Below, in pieces: positions 12,035-23,409 of a stretch of 64,000 nt of DNA (positions within the stretch are counted from its first letter, which is position 1; each line of letters begins with the position of its first letter). The notes beneath the pieces were generated by a model. It worked only from the letters and a program-made list of their open reading frames with translations. It was not told the origin of the DNA and did not search any database. Position numbers and translations under genes: made by a program. The DNA comes from Juglans regia (Eukaryota; Streptophyta; Magnoliopsida; Fagales; Juglandaceae). The DNA lies in assembly GCF_001411555.2 (NCBI RefSeq), contig NC_049911.1, positions 28,679,044-28,743,043 on the forward strand. The letters are read 5' to 3'.

Positions 12035-13734
12035 TCTTCGATCATAATAACTAGACAGCAAGAGTTAAATCCCACCCCTTCATCCTGATTTTTAATTTTA
12101 TCAGCTTCTCTAGTCATATTAACTAATGTGACATATTTAAAAGTGACTTATGAGTCAATTACTTAAATAAATAAAAAAAATCAGTTAAAATGCATGATCA
12201 TCAGTACGTAGATTTAAATAACAATCCGGTAAATAGTTCTAATATTACTTATAAAAATGTTGTTGTTATCTTAAAAATGAATTCATGACGACTGACTACA
12301 TTTGGTTAAATGATGATGATCATGTTCTGTACATTCATCATGTGGTGGCTGAGATATTCTAATCCGCAAGCCTTTGCAGTTGGGTTTTTTCGTAATTATT
12401 GGGCTATGACTCTTTGCCATATTGCCACCAAAGCTAAGCTGGGCCATGCGCACAATAATGATGCAAGTAAAATTGGTCTAAGCAAAGTTAAAAGAAGATA
12501 TGGTATGGTACTACTGTGGTGGAGAAGCGGCTATTTATGGTTCCTGAACAACTGTAACACACGACCACATGAATATCCGTGAGTCGGTGCATGGATTGTA
12601 TATATATATATATATATGTTTGTGAGATGGTTATGTCATAACTTGCCCGTTCTTATCTTTATCCATCATCTCAAATATCCAAGCTTTCTCTCTCTCTATG
12701 TAGCTCCAAAGCAAGCAAAAGACAAAACTGGGAAATTCTCCATTTCTGTAAAACGACAGTACTTCGATCGATCTATAATATTATAAAGTACTGAATTAAC
12801 TAGCTTTTCCTTTTCTTCTTCCTCGCTAGCTTTATAAAATAATCCGCAAATTATGTGAAGTTGTGAAAGAATTATATATATATATATATATACATAAATA
12901 TTCCTAAATCATATGTTAATTAACCACTTATATATGCTTGGCTGGTCCGTAGCTAGCTAGCTAGCTAGATAGCCCCTGGCCAGCGAAGTTGATAGCTTTA
13001 ATTGTTTGATAAATTATTCATTTTAGGTAATGGCTAAGTCCATTCATGCATGTTTGACTCATTAATTTTCGTATATATATAAATTATTGAGTGCTAATAA
13101 ATGCATGCCTGCCTGCCTGGCATGATTTTAATTCAAGTTACGCCGTACATCCAACATCATGAGTATTTTAATAATACAAGTGCAGTCCAAGTCAAAAGTA
13201 GTTCATTATAAATTTGGCTAGCTAGCTAGTGGACGTGGAACTGCGTCCGCCGATCAATCAAAATATCATCTGTGGCTCGATCAACTGCATGCTGGCTAGG
13301 TTGTTCGATTCTATCATACGATAGAGCTTCTTCAATTAATGTCGGCCTTGAATAGAAACAAATATCTTTAGAACCCCCAATCATTTAGGAGTTGGTAGTA
13401 TGGACAATCGGAATCGATATTTTTATTGATCAGGAGAATAATATCCATTGCACTACTACTTTTATATATATATATATATATATATATCAATTGAAGGTAG
13501 AAATATGGTTAGGTAGTCATCTTAAATAATTGCTCACTATTTTTTAAGGCCAAACCAATCTCTGAACATGAAAAGTGATTAAAAATAATATAAAATAAAA
13601 TAATTCATGAACAGACTATATATTTATACAATTATTGAGTTGCAACTTGTAGATATCGACAATATGAATGTTACATGTCATATTAAGATCCATTTTAGTT
13701 CTTAGGTTATTCTACCGATTAAGTGAGGCGTTTC

Positions 13735-13780
<46 letters not shown>

Positions 13781-13990
13781 AGACACTATTTTGAAATTTA
13801 ATGGTACATATGTTTCTTCATAAGCATTTATCGTATGGTCATGAATATGATAAATACTAAATTAATGCATGGAATTTACATTTGTGTATTATATGCGTCG
13901 GACCTCACATGCCTTTCCTCTATTCTCCTAATGCCCTGCACCATCTTCACCTTTTTTACTAGGTGTACGAGAGCTCAGAAATGCATGTGA
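12035..13990 (+). promoter_or_regulatory. Distal upstream region of GASA gene 2 (duplicated segment, left part)
   Basis: No gene was seen. Blocks at about 12480-12560 and 13345-13432 match, in order, the region ahead of GASA gene 1 (see the entry at 7740). Several (TA)n runs lie at about 12599-12616, 12873-12892, 13464-13487 and 13739-13777. Runs of GCTAGCTAG (around 12953-12968 and 13218-13230) also appear in copy 1 near 7927. The open frame at 12310-12582 crosses the duplicated non-coding block and is not believed. Confidence 0.55.
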
Positions 13991-14414
13991 TGTTGTAAAA
14001 TGTTATGCAAAATATATACACCATTTCACAACACCGATGACAAATAAAATAAAAATAACACAATCAAAAATGCGACACACAAATAAAAAATACAACACAA
14101 TCAAAATATACTTAAGACCATCCAACATAAGTCTAATATGATATATTTATAATTAGTGGCGATGAAAATCTAATTTGGCAAAAATTGCGTACTTCATTCT
14201 AACGGAGTGTCGAGCGCAACTCGAGCGAATAACCAAATGAATATTGGCTCGAGTGGAGTATCGAGCGAACACTAAAGTTTCTATCTCACTCGAGCTAAGT
14301 GTCGAGTGGGACTCTCGGACTTTAGTTTCGCTAGAACGGTATGTCGAGCGACGTCGAGCGAACTTTAAGCAAACACTTTTGACTCTAAAACCAGTCTCTA
14401 CATATACCCTAACA
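13991..14414 (-). repeat. 3' LTR of the deleted copia element (shortened)
   Basis: It aligns to the right-hand LTR from TGTTGT to CTAACA but lacks roughly 150 bp present there (the stretch with GTGGTTCAGCAAATTGCTTA to the ATTGTTCTCTATC region). Repeated TCGAGCG words occur in both LTRs. Length is 424 bp against 574 bp for its partner. Confidence 0.8.
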
Positions 14415-15853
14415 ATCTCTCACTTGGAGACTGGGTCTCCACATGCTAGCCACTGTTTCTAGCCAAGCCCTATCATCTCTGCAGCTTATAGCTCCCGTCT
14501 TCAAGCTAGAAGACACACTGAAGTTAAGCCCGACTTCAATCTTCTACGTACATCGCCCTTAGTCAGCACATCCATTGGGCGACTCACAACTCAGTATCCG
14601 GTCTCTAACCGATCTTAGCAACCTTAGCCAACTTTCTCATGCTTTCATGAGGAACGACAAAGCTGACTCTTTTTGGCTTCCTCACATGTTTCGCACAATC
14701 AAGCCTGCATTTTTGCACTCTTGTATTTTCCTGCACATCACTGAACCTTGATGTTAAATACAAAGAATTAGATCTCTTATCATGCGCTAAGATCAGCACA
14801 CCCTTAGTAATCTTCCAAGCTCCTCCAAAGAATGCTATTGCAAAATCGCTATCATCAAGCTGTTTCACATAAATCAGGTTTTTATTCAGATCTGGAACAT
14901 GTTTAATTTGTTGTAAAGTCCACACGCTCTTGTTTGAAAGTGTGATATGCACATCGCCCACTCCCACTACGTCCAATGCCTCTCCATAAGCCGGATCATC
15001 TTCCCAAAATACCAACAACATGATTATGCATGATTTCTCGATGTGAGGTGCTATAGAACGAATACCTTTAATCCAACAGCCAATCATCAATCGAACTGTG
15101 CCCTACAAGAAGTAAGGCATCATAAATTTCTTCTGTCATTGCATTCACAGCATCATCATCATAACTTTCTTGATTCCTGCAGTTTCTCTTGATGTAGCCC
15201 GGCTTGTCACAACTCCAGCATGTGATCTGTTGCCCAGATCTCATCTTACTCTTCCCCCTACTCTTGGAGCTTAACCTGTCATGTCCTATGCCCCTATTAT
15301 CAACAATCAGGGTCAATCAAGAATCCGATGACTCACCTGAGTCTCTCATACGTACATCTTCAGCAACTACCATGTCACGTATGTCATCATAGTTCATTTT
15401 TGACTTGCCGGCTGAACTACTCATATCCATCATCATGGTCTCCCAACTATTTGGCAACGATGCCAACAAAATCAATGCTCTGATCTCACCATCAAACTCA
15501 ATCTCTACAGAAGACAATTGATTTGTGATCGTATTGAATTCATACTTGACAAAGTTGCCAGGAGATCCACTATGGTTTTCTCCTTACTAACATTGTGTGC
15601 TATTGTTCTGGATAAGGTCAGCCGAACAAGACCTAGAATATGTCGAACTAATAGGGTCCATTCAACATCATCCATGCTCTCTGGCTTCTTTCCCAACAGT
15701 GGAAGGTGGAGCCTCTTCCCATAGAGATAATTTTCAACCTGCATCTTCCAATACTCAAAATCAGTATCATCGAACTTCTCAATCCCGGGTGCGTTCACTT
15801 TATCTCCAGTCATCATTCTCCTTCAGATCCGACCTTGGTTCTTTGATACCAGT

Positions 15854-16427
15854 TGTTGTGAAATGTTATACAAAACACACACATTAACGATAAAAAATAA
15901 AGTAAAAACAACACAATTAAGAACACGACATACAATATATGTGGTTCAGCAAATTGCTTACGTCCACAGAGCTGCAGAAATCTTATTAACCAGAGGAGAT
16001 TACAATCACTCAATCTCAACTTACATTCTCTAGGGTTTTTTGCTCTCTCATACAATATGTACTCAATAGACAATTGTTCTCTATCAAAATATGCTTAAGA
16101 CTATCCAACACAAGTCTAATATGATATATTTATAATGAGTGGCACTGGAAACCTAATTTGGCAAAAAATGCGTATTTCGCTCGAGCGGATTGTCGAGTGC
16201 AACTCGAGCAAACAACCAAATGAATATTGGCTTGAGCAGAGTGTCAAGCGAACACTAGGGTTTCTGTCTTGCTCAAGCTAAGTGTCGAGCGGGACTCTTA
16301 GACTTGAGTTTCGCTCGAGCGGTATGTCAAGCGACGTCGAGCGAGTTTTGGCTTGAGCCAATTGTCGAACCAACTTTCAGCAAACATTTTTTTAGCTCCA
16401 AAACCAGTCTCCACATATACCCTAACA
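15854..16427 (-). repeat. 5' LTR of the deleted copia element
   Basis: This is the full-length LTR of 574 bp with TG...CA ends. Its inner edge abuts the tRNA primer-binding-like site on the minus strand. Many substitutions relative to the partner LTR, on top of the partner's deletion, suggest an old insertion. Confidence 0.8.
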
Positions 16428-16479
16428 CGTGGTGCTCCCGTGTCGTCTCCTCTAATTAATCATTTACAATTTCGCTTCA

Positions 16480-16800
16480 TTTGTTAAGTTTCGTTTTGAT
16501 GTTGGGTTGAAATGAGATAAATTGAGTTATTTATAAATAATAGTAAATTGAGATAGTAGAGTAAGTTTTGTGAGATTTACTTAAAATAAGTTTAAATGTA
16601 TTTAGATATTAAGATGCCTTTATATATATTTATGGAAAGTTGAAAAAGATTGTAAATCCCACATATAAAGAGATATTGAGTTGAAAAATGTTATGAATTC
16701 TATGTGTAAAAATGTTTTGAATTAAGATGAATTTAATGATTTAAAAATTGAGTGTTTGAATCTTAGATTTAGTTTAAAATTAAACTAAATTGAATTGCTA
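16480..16800. repeat. Dispersed repeat, family M2, copy 1
   Basis: The words AAAGAGATATTGAGTTGAAAA, AAGATGAATTTAATGATTT and TTAGTTTAAAATTAAACT match the reverse complement of the element at 49651-49875 in the same order. The ends are decayed, so boundaries are approximate. There is no coding capacity. Confidence 0.55.
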
Positions 16801-16839
16801 AATTATAAATTGATCTTAGACACATTATTAAGATCTCGT

Positions 16840-17035
16840 TTTATTATACAATTTAGATGAGATGATATGATATGAGATATTTTATTAAAAATTAAAATAT
16901 TGTTATAATATAATTTTTATTATAAAATTTAAAAAAATTAAATTATTTATTATAATTTATGTATTAGTTTAAAAAAATTATAATAATTATATAAAATAAG
17001 ATAATATAAAATGAAATAATTTAATTTTACGAAAA
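16840..17035. repeat. MITE-like family M1, decayed copy
   Basis: The copy contains the M1 core word AAAAAAATTAAATTATTTAT and AAAAAATTATAATAAT, flanked by ATGAGATGATATGA-type ends. Terminal inverted repeats are no longer recognisable, so boundaries are estimates. Confidence 0.5.
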
Positions 17036-18600
17036 ACCAGCCAAGAAATAAAGAATCAGAGTTTTGCTGTTGCGGTAAAAAAAGGTCGACTGGCGTCCAA
17101 AGCAAAAGTTTGGAATCTTTGGATCGATTTCACTGGTTGCGGTGGCATGCATGGTGACATGGCTAATTAAGACTGGGTGGGGACCAGATTTGATTTGATG
17201 GTGATGTTGAAATTCGCTACCTAAAGATAGCTGAAGACAGCTGTACACTCACTGGTACTCCGACTTTGTACAGCTGTCAAAAGTGGCTTTCTTTTGTTCG
17301 ATGCTTCAACAGTCCACCATCACATCACCGTCGTTTTAACTTTTATCCTGAACACCGTACGGTCAACCTAATACTTGCCCGAACCAAACGTTTGTACGTT
17401 TGTGGTGCGCACAAAGCGACACAGTTTCACTTGCACGTGGGGAGGATGGATGCCTCCCGGTTCTCCCCTGTCGGCTCTCGCTTTAGCTCCCTCGGGACGA
17501 CTAGTAAGTAGTAAGTTTGAAGTTTTGAACTGAAACCGGGAGGCACTTGTATTCATAATCTCGTACCATTCTCATGATTTTGGCCAGGCCAGCCAAACAT
17601 TAGTGTGGTTTGGATTTGAAAATAAATTGAGATAAAGTGAAATAAATTATAAATAATAATAAAATTTATAAGTTAAAATTATTAAATAATAATAAATAAT
17701 AATGAGATGAGAAATAAACTGTAAATATAAACGAGATCTAATAAAGAAAAAGATAAAACTCAAAATTTAATATATATATATAAATTCTACTCATTATTTT
17801 TAAAAAAATAATGATAAAATTACTATTTTACTATTATTTTTTTATTATTTTATTATTTTTTTCTTTAATAAATATGTGATGTACTAACAATAAATAGATA
17901 AAAAAATTCAATTAATTTAATAAAAATAAAACTATAACTTATAAATAAAAATAAAAATAAAAATAAAATATGAAATGATAAATACTAAAACTCTCTCTCT
18001 CACACACACATATATAATTATATATAATATCGTTTCAACTTCAACATCCTAATGGATTTGGAGTCGAAAATCTAATAGTTGCAAAAATATCTCAGGCCTA
18101 CAAAACATTAAAAAACGTTTGCAACCTAAAGAAACATATATTAATGATAAAAGAATTTTATAAAAATAAATTTATAAAATGAGTTAGTTTAATATCATAT
18201 ATTAAATTATAAAATTATTTTTATTAAACCTGGTGATGAGTTGAGAAAGGTCAAAAAGTATATCTAATAGATCATATATAGTTATATTAAATTACATGAA
18301 AATAAACTTATACAATAACATAATTTAATATGACAGATTGTAAAATTATTTTTATCGTAAAATAAATTTAATAAATTACATAAAATTACTATTTTTATTT
18401 AATCACTTGTTATATATATATATATATATGAATAGCACTTCTCCCACGTAAAACCATTCGCTTCTCAAGCTCCACAGAAAATGGTAATTCTATACATCAG
18501 CCTACACACTTCACACATCATACATTTAATTTTTTTTTTAAACTTTAATACACTAAATATGTTGAGTGTGTGATAAATAGTAAGCTTATGCATATATTTT
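17036..18600 (+). other. Upstream DNA of GASA gene 2, non-coding
   Basis: The GC-richer patch 17040-17560 has overlapping short frames on both strands and nothing recognisable. A decayed M1-like repeat lies at about 17600-17730. Two R3-type repeats lie at about 18150-18230 and 18285-18395. Short AC and TA runs occur near 18001-18015 and 18413-18428. Confidence 0.5.
18150..18395. repeat. AT-rich dispersed repeat, family R3, two partial copies
   Basis: Two successive R3 segments carry 'AAATTTATAAAATGAGTTAG', 'ATTAAATTATAAAATTATTT' and, about 120 bp on, 'TATGACAGATTGTAAAATTA' with 'ATAAATTTAATAAATTACAT'. The second is the better match to the other R3 copies. Confidence 0.5.
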
Positions 18601-18959
18601 TCCCACAGAAAAACCATCCACCAAGTTGCACAGAAGTGCCTGCTCCAGATGGTTCCTAATGCATGCTTTTCGTTACTAGAGCCTTCCTGCGACTATTCCC
18701 ATTCTGATTTCTCACTATGAAACAACTCCCTTAATTTTTCTTTTTCTTTTTCTTTTTATGTCGCTTGCGCGCAACACATAAATATCATCATAAGGATGCC
18801 CTCTGTCTTGCATGCACCTAACCCACTTTATCCTCTCTCTCGCTGTCTCACACGCGGTTGCTATAAATAGGAGCACCCTTTCCTCACTTCTACGCAACAA
18901 GTACTTGGTTTCAACTAGACGCTGAACAAAAGCTCCAAGTTTCCAGTCTTAATTTAGCT
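18600..18959 (+). promoter_or_regulatory. Core promoter and leader of GASA gene 2
   Basis: A TATA box CTATAAATAG lies at 18861-18870, about 90 bp before the start codon, and the RY palindrome TGCATGCA lies at 18809-18816. Both sit in sequence alignable with the promoter of GASA gene 1 (CCACCAAG...AAGTGCCT; ATCATCA..AGGATGCC; GGTTGCTA). This copy keeps a canonical TATA, whereas copy 1 has the interrupted CTACAAATATAGG. Confidence 0.7.
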
Positions 18960-19560
18960 ATGGCCATCTCCAAGGCTTTAATTGCTTCGATCCTCCTTTC
19001 TCTTCTCCTTATCGCTGAAGCTGATCAGATGGTAATAGAATTTCACCAATCTTCATCAAGAATGTCATGCTTACTGTCTTAACGTGCTTTTCGCTCCTTT
19101 TTTTTTCCTTCTTTTTTCTTTACGTACCCTGTAAACTAAACGTGAAGCTTTTATCTCTTTCTAACCCAAATAAAATGCTTATGGGGGATGGATGCAGGCC
19201 GTGAAAGACGATGTCGTAAAGGGTTCTGTCCCGACTAAAATAGGTTAGTTTCATGATCTTCTTGGACCACTTTGTTATATGAATATGATACTGTTTAATT
19301 TAGGAACTGTACCGTTGAGCCAAAGTTGGTTAACTTGTTTGTCAAATACTGCATGCATGCTGTATATTAATTTTTCAGATTGTGGAGGGGCATGTAATGC
19401 GAGGTGTCAGCTGTCGTCGAGGCCGAACCTCTGCAAAAGGGCGTGCGGGACATGCTGTAGCCGTTGCAATTGTGTTCCTCCGGGCACTTCCGGTAATCAG
19501 GACGTCTGCCCCTGCTACGCCAACATGACCACCCGCGGCAACAAACGCAAGTGTCCTTAA
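18960..19560 (+). CDS. Snakin/GASA family cysteine-rich secreted peptide, copy 2
   Basis: Exons 18960-19031, 19198-19243 and 19379-19560 give 99 residues. The signal peptide is AISKALIASILLSLLLIAEA and the linker is acidic/basic (VKDDVVKGSVPTK). The 12-cysteine GASA domain has DCGGACNARCQL, KRACGTCC, CNCVPPGTSGNQDVCPCY and terminal KRKCP. Exon 3 is exactly as long as in copies 1 and 3 (182 bp), and the introns fall at the same positions, which supports tandem duplication. It is closest in sequence to copy 1 within this window. The family acts in the apoplast and cell wall; members are antimicrobial and/or hormone-responsive. No lesion was seen. The start is the first ATG of the leader, followed directly by the signal peptide. 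Confidence 0.93.
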
Positions 19561-20920
19561 ACAAATTAACAAGCCAAAGCCAACCCCCAAACCTTGTATT
19601 AATTAATTAATAAATATGCTGGGACTGTTTCCGAGGTTTTATAAGTTATCATCCAAGAAGAACATATATAATATCGAGGGTCGTTGAAAAGAAAATTTGT
19701 GTGATGAATAGTAATTTTATATATTAATATCAGTTGTATAAAAGCCTGCTACAACATCAGTTGTGGAGTTTGAGTTGTGGAAAATAATGTTTTTCTTTTT
19801 GTAATGTTTTTCCGCTTATGTCTTTTAAATACTGAAAGTAAAGATGTTTCTCTCCGTCTCTTCACTTATTTTTTGGTGGCTCTCTCTCTCTCTCTCCATT
19901 TGTTTTTGGAAAAGAAGTCTGGGGCGGACGACTCTTAATTTTTAACGCCTCTTTTGGGTCCTTTCTGGTGGAAAAGCTTGATAATGCCAAATAGGGTCGA
20001 TAGAAACTCGATAATACGAAGTAGGTCGATGGATTTACGAAATCATCTATATTTACTGTTCTTTTAAAATTATTTTATTACTTATTTTATAATCAACCAA
20101 TAATTTTATTAGGTCCATAAGCCATATATAACATTTTGTTCTGCCGGGAGCCTAAAAATTAACAAATTAAAACATCGTCCTAATCCAGTTATTAAATGAC
20201 CGAAAAGCTGAAAACGTAGGACCAAAACGTGATGATTTCGGCATGGTCCCTTTGCAGTTTGCCGTAACTTGGAGATCAGCCAACGTTAAATTCATGATTC
20301 ACTTTCAATGGTAATAAAAACGCACCAGCCCCTATTCATTACCCCCGCTTTACAGCATACCATCACTATATATATATAAAAAAAATTCTTTATATCATCC
20401 CTACACTATATAAAACCACACATGATTTTTTTATTTTTTTATTTTTTTTTTCTTATCAAATGTATGTTGGCATAAGGATGATGAATAGAAGAATTTTTTT
20501 AGTTTAGCAAGAATAAATAATTTAAAAGTTGGAGTCCAAGCCCATTTCTATTCATGTGTACCAAGTTCCGTTTTGATGGGCTTCCATATTTTCAAGGGGT
20601 TGGGGTGCGGCAAGCGTGATGCAGAATTTGGGCCATACGATTCAGGATGGAGATTCTATGTTTTTTTTTTCGGGAAAAGGAAATTCCATGTTGAATTTCA
20701 AGGGAACTCGTATTTGGAGAGGCATCTCCATAATTTGTGCTACTTTATAATATCAAAGATATGTAGAGATTAATCGTTCTACAACTGGGCCCATTCAATA
20801 AACAGCCCATTATGTAGTTTCTTTTGAACCACTGGACTGAAAAAATGGCTTCAGCTCGATCAGAATGCATGCCCAGTGAGATACCTCAAGGATCAGAATC
20901 CGAACACAAGAAATTTATTA
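19561..20920. other. Intergenic region between GASA genes 2 and 3, left part
   Basis: The 3' untranslated region of GASA gene 2 comes first. A TC run lies at about 19880-19897. The short plus-strand frame 20573-20773 has no recognisable domain and is not called. Nothing else is supported. Confidence 0.45.
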
Positions 20921-21099
20921 GTGGGCTTGGATAGATAGTTTAGATAAGATGAGATGTTTTGTTAAAAGTTAAATAAAATATTATTTTTATTTTAAAATTT
21001 AAAAAAATTAAATTATTTATTATATTTTTGTAAGAGAATTTAAAAAAATTAAAATGATTAGATGAGATGAGATGAAATGTTTTGTATATCCAAACTCAC
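20921..21099. mobile_element. MITE-like element, family M1, upstream of GASA gene 3
   Basis: The ends are GTGGGCTTGGAT and ATCCAAACTCAC, an imperfect inverted repeat. Core words AAAAAAATTAAATTATTTAT and TTAGATGAGATGAGATGAAA are shared with other M1 copies. It is 179 bp long and non-coding. Confidence 0.65.
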
Positions 21100-21629
21100 T
21101 AAGTAATTCAAAATTATATATTGTTTGCGCGTGGAATATATAATTTTGAAATTAAATAATAATAAAAAGTAATGATAATATTAATATTTATAATAGTTAG
21201 ATGCCTCTAGGGGAATAAATATTAAAAAATAGATGTTGAATTATATTTGTATCATTCCGAATACTTGTATTAGTGCGTTTGGATGGCTAGATTTGAAGAG
21301 GAAGACTTGAATTTGGGTCTTTAAAATCAGAATCCAAACCAGATTTTAACCTTTTAAAATCTTGGATTTCAAATTACATTAAAAAAAAAAGGTTGGTATT
21401 ATGACATTTAAAGTCCTATCCAAACGCAACTTTAGTGTGAAATAAGTACTCTAACTTGCACTGCATATATTACAGCTAGCAGTAGTCCGGTGGTAGCTTA
21501 GAAGCATTTATTTTTGTTTTTCTTTGTAGTGACGGCCACGATTATTTCAGTATAATTGATGACACTTGCCATTACTCTTGAGATTGAGTGTCTTATTATT
21601 GCATTAACCAAAATGACTATGGCCGGATA

Positions 21630-21851
21630 CGGCCCCTCCAACTCCAAGAATGCCATGTCCTCGACACCAAACACGAAAATGTTGCAGTACTCGGCCCCCC
21701 ACCTACACGATTTGACATTTCCCCCCACACTATATTATACGCATTCTTTCATTATAAATACGACCCCATTCTCTATCCCCTTCATCTGCACTGACGTTTC
21801 ATGGTTAAGAACAGAGACAGAAAGCTCTTCTCCCAAAGCCTTCCTGCAGCC
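21630..21851 (+). promoter_or_regulatory. Core promoter and leader of GASA gene 3
   Basis: A canonical TATAAATA lies at 21753-21760, about 95 bp before the chosen start codon. An AAGAATGCCATGTC word at about 21646-21660 recalls AAGAATGCCACGTC ahead of GASA gene 1. An upstream in-frame ATG at 21801 would add 17 residues (VKNRDRKLF...) ahead of the signal peptide. The ATG at 21852 is preferred because it places the hydrophobic segment at the N-terminus, as in the other two copies. Confidence 0.6.
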
Positions 21852-22385
21852 ATGGCCATCACCAAAACCCTAATAATTCCACTTGTTATTTCTCTTCTCC
21901 TTCTCCATGACCTTGCTGAATCTTATCAAAGGGTAAACTTTCATCCCCACTTAATTTATTATTTCAGCTTTTCAACGCACATATATGTTAAAGAGTGCTA
22001 TTGATACTAACCCAAGCAATTTTGTACCTAACTAACATCATGTTCTAGGTGATCACCACCAAGGTCGAGTGCCCTTCCTCTCAAAATATTGGTAATATTC
22101 ATTTAATCAATGTTATTACGATAAACAAACTAAATACCTGATTTATTAAAAAAAAAATGTTTAAATATGTAACCTGCATTATTCTTTGTAAATTTTCTGG
22201 TAGATTGTGGGGCTGCCTGTGATGCGAGGTGCCAATTGTCTTCGAGGCCGCACCTGTGCAAGAGGGCATGTGGGACGTGCTGTGCCCGTTGCGACTGCGT
22301 TCCTCCAGGCACTTCCGGTAACTATGATGCGTGTCCGTGCTATGCCAATATGACTACACATGGAGGCAGACGCAAATGCCCTTAA
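21852..22385 (+). CDS. Snakin/GASA family cysteine-rich secreted peptide, copy 3 (13 cysteines)
   Basis: Exons 21852-21932, 22049-22091 and 22204-22385 give 101 residues. The signal peptide is TLIIPLVISLLLLHDLAES. The C-terminal GASA domain has all 12 standard cysteines (DCGAACDARCQL, KRACGTCC, CDCVPPGTSGNYDACPCY, GGRRKCP). The short exon 2 encodes a linker with an extra cysteine (VITTKVECPSSQNI, residue 35), giving an odd total of 13 in the mature region. That free thiol could allow a dimer or be trimmed with a propeptide. Copy 3 is more diverged from copies 1 and 2 in the linker and upstream DNA, so it is probably the older duplicate. Function is as for the family. An alternative in-frame start lies 17 codons upstream. 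Confidence 0.92.
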
Positions 22386-22979
22386 TTAAAAACTCGATCC
22401 CTCACTTTATATATGCTGGCATGCATATATATATATGGCATCGCTCAAAAGCTAGCTGGATATTTGTATATAAGAATCAAAGTCTCAAAGATACGGCTCT
22501 TCATGGCCCAAAAATCATTAAAAATAAACCACTCCATCGAAATAAAACTTGTAAATCTGAAAGTTTAAAAGGATTATTTTAGTTTGCAGTCCTGGAACGT
22601 CTTACTATCTCTTTAATTCTTTCCTCGTATGCTTTTTGGAAGTAAGGGTGGGGGCTCTTCGCTAAATTTTGTTCAATTATGGTTGAGATAGAATTCGGTG
22701 GCTTTACAAATTGATCTTTAGTCAAATTCAAGAAATAGATCGACTCAATATTTTTAAGGTCAGATGCTGGCAAATGCAAAAAGATGCAAAAAGATGGCCC
22801 CTTTGATTTGGATACTACCCGATCTAAGCTACTTGGATGGAGATTCTAGTACTGCATGTTGATAGAAAGAACATTTGGATTTAATTAGATGGTGATCAGG
22901 GAGCTGCATGTCGTGGTAGTTCGATCTACATTTTTCGGTCTTGGTCATTTTCGTACACTATCGGAGTTGCGGCTCTGGT

Positions 22980-23409
22980 TGTTGTGAAAACGATGCAAGA
23001 AAATAAAGTAAAATAAGAAATTAATCACACTAACAAAAAACTTGACGCAATTACATCTATAGAGTTACAGAAAATTTTATTATGATCTTGAGGAATGTTA
23101 AAATACACTGTGAGACGAAATACAATGCTCAAAACGGTTATACTATTCATAATAAGCGTATATATATATAGTTGTATAACAGAAACTCTAATTACACGAT
23201 TTTTGAGTTATTCTCTAGAGTGAATTCTCTATCTAAAGTTTATTTGAATGATATGTTAAGCGAATGTTAAGTGAACTTTGTGCCTAAATTTCACTCAAGC
23301 TCGGGCAAACTTTCTCTTGCGATTCTCAAGTTACAAACATGGTGAAAAATTTGTCTCGACATAATAAATTAGCCGCCGCCATAATAAATTAGACTATACA
23401 AACCCAACA
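22980..23409 (-). mobile_element. Solo LTR related to the copia element at 13991-16427
   Basis: It begins TGTTGTGAAAACGATGCAAG and ends with CCCAACA, like the copia LTRs, and shares internal landmarks in order: GTAAAATAAG-like, AATTACATCTATAGAGTTACAGAAA (against TTACGTCCACAGAGCTGCAGAAA) and CTAGAGTGAATT. There is no second LTR or internal coding DNA nearby, so it looks like the product of LTR-LTR recombination. Flanking pentamers (CTGGT, TTGGA) are only partly alike. Confidence 0.6.

Larger units (their letters stand above)
13991..16427 (-). mobile_element. Internally deleted Ty1/copia LTR retrotransposon
   Basis: Two related LTRs (13991-14414 and 15854-16427), both TGTTGT...CTAACA, flank a minus-strand interior. 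Reading down from 15853 there is a primer-binding-site-like TGGTATCAAAGA (initiator-Met tRNA type, near-match). Then follow gag (DTDFEYWKMQVENYLYG, 15505-15816; LILLASLPNSWETMM, 15317-15517), a zinc knuckle CWSCDKPGYIKRNC (about 15180-15230), a protease region whose motif is broken by a stop right after DDWLLD (about 15065), and a pre-integrase-like stretch to 14605. Integrase, reverse transcriptase and RNase H are missing. A trace of the usual pol tail (MDVLTK, 14558-14575) remains next to the 3' LTR, so an internal deletion removed the middle of pol. Stops and frameshifts make it non-coding. The flanking pentamers TGTGA and CGTGG differ by two transitions and may be a decayed target duplication. 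Confidence 0.85.

Noticed and set aside
12310..12582. 90-residue plus-strand frame between GASA genes 1 and 2
   Set aside because: It overlaps a block duplicated from non-coding upstream DNA of copy 1, where the frame is not preserved.
18415..18900. Possible extra upstream exon or alternative start for GASA gene 2
   Set aside because: The segment aligns with the non-coding promoter of copy 1 and contains the TATA box at 18861.
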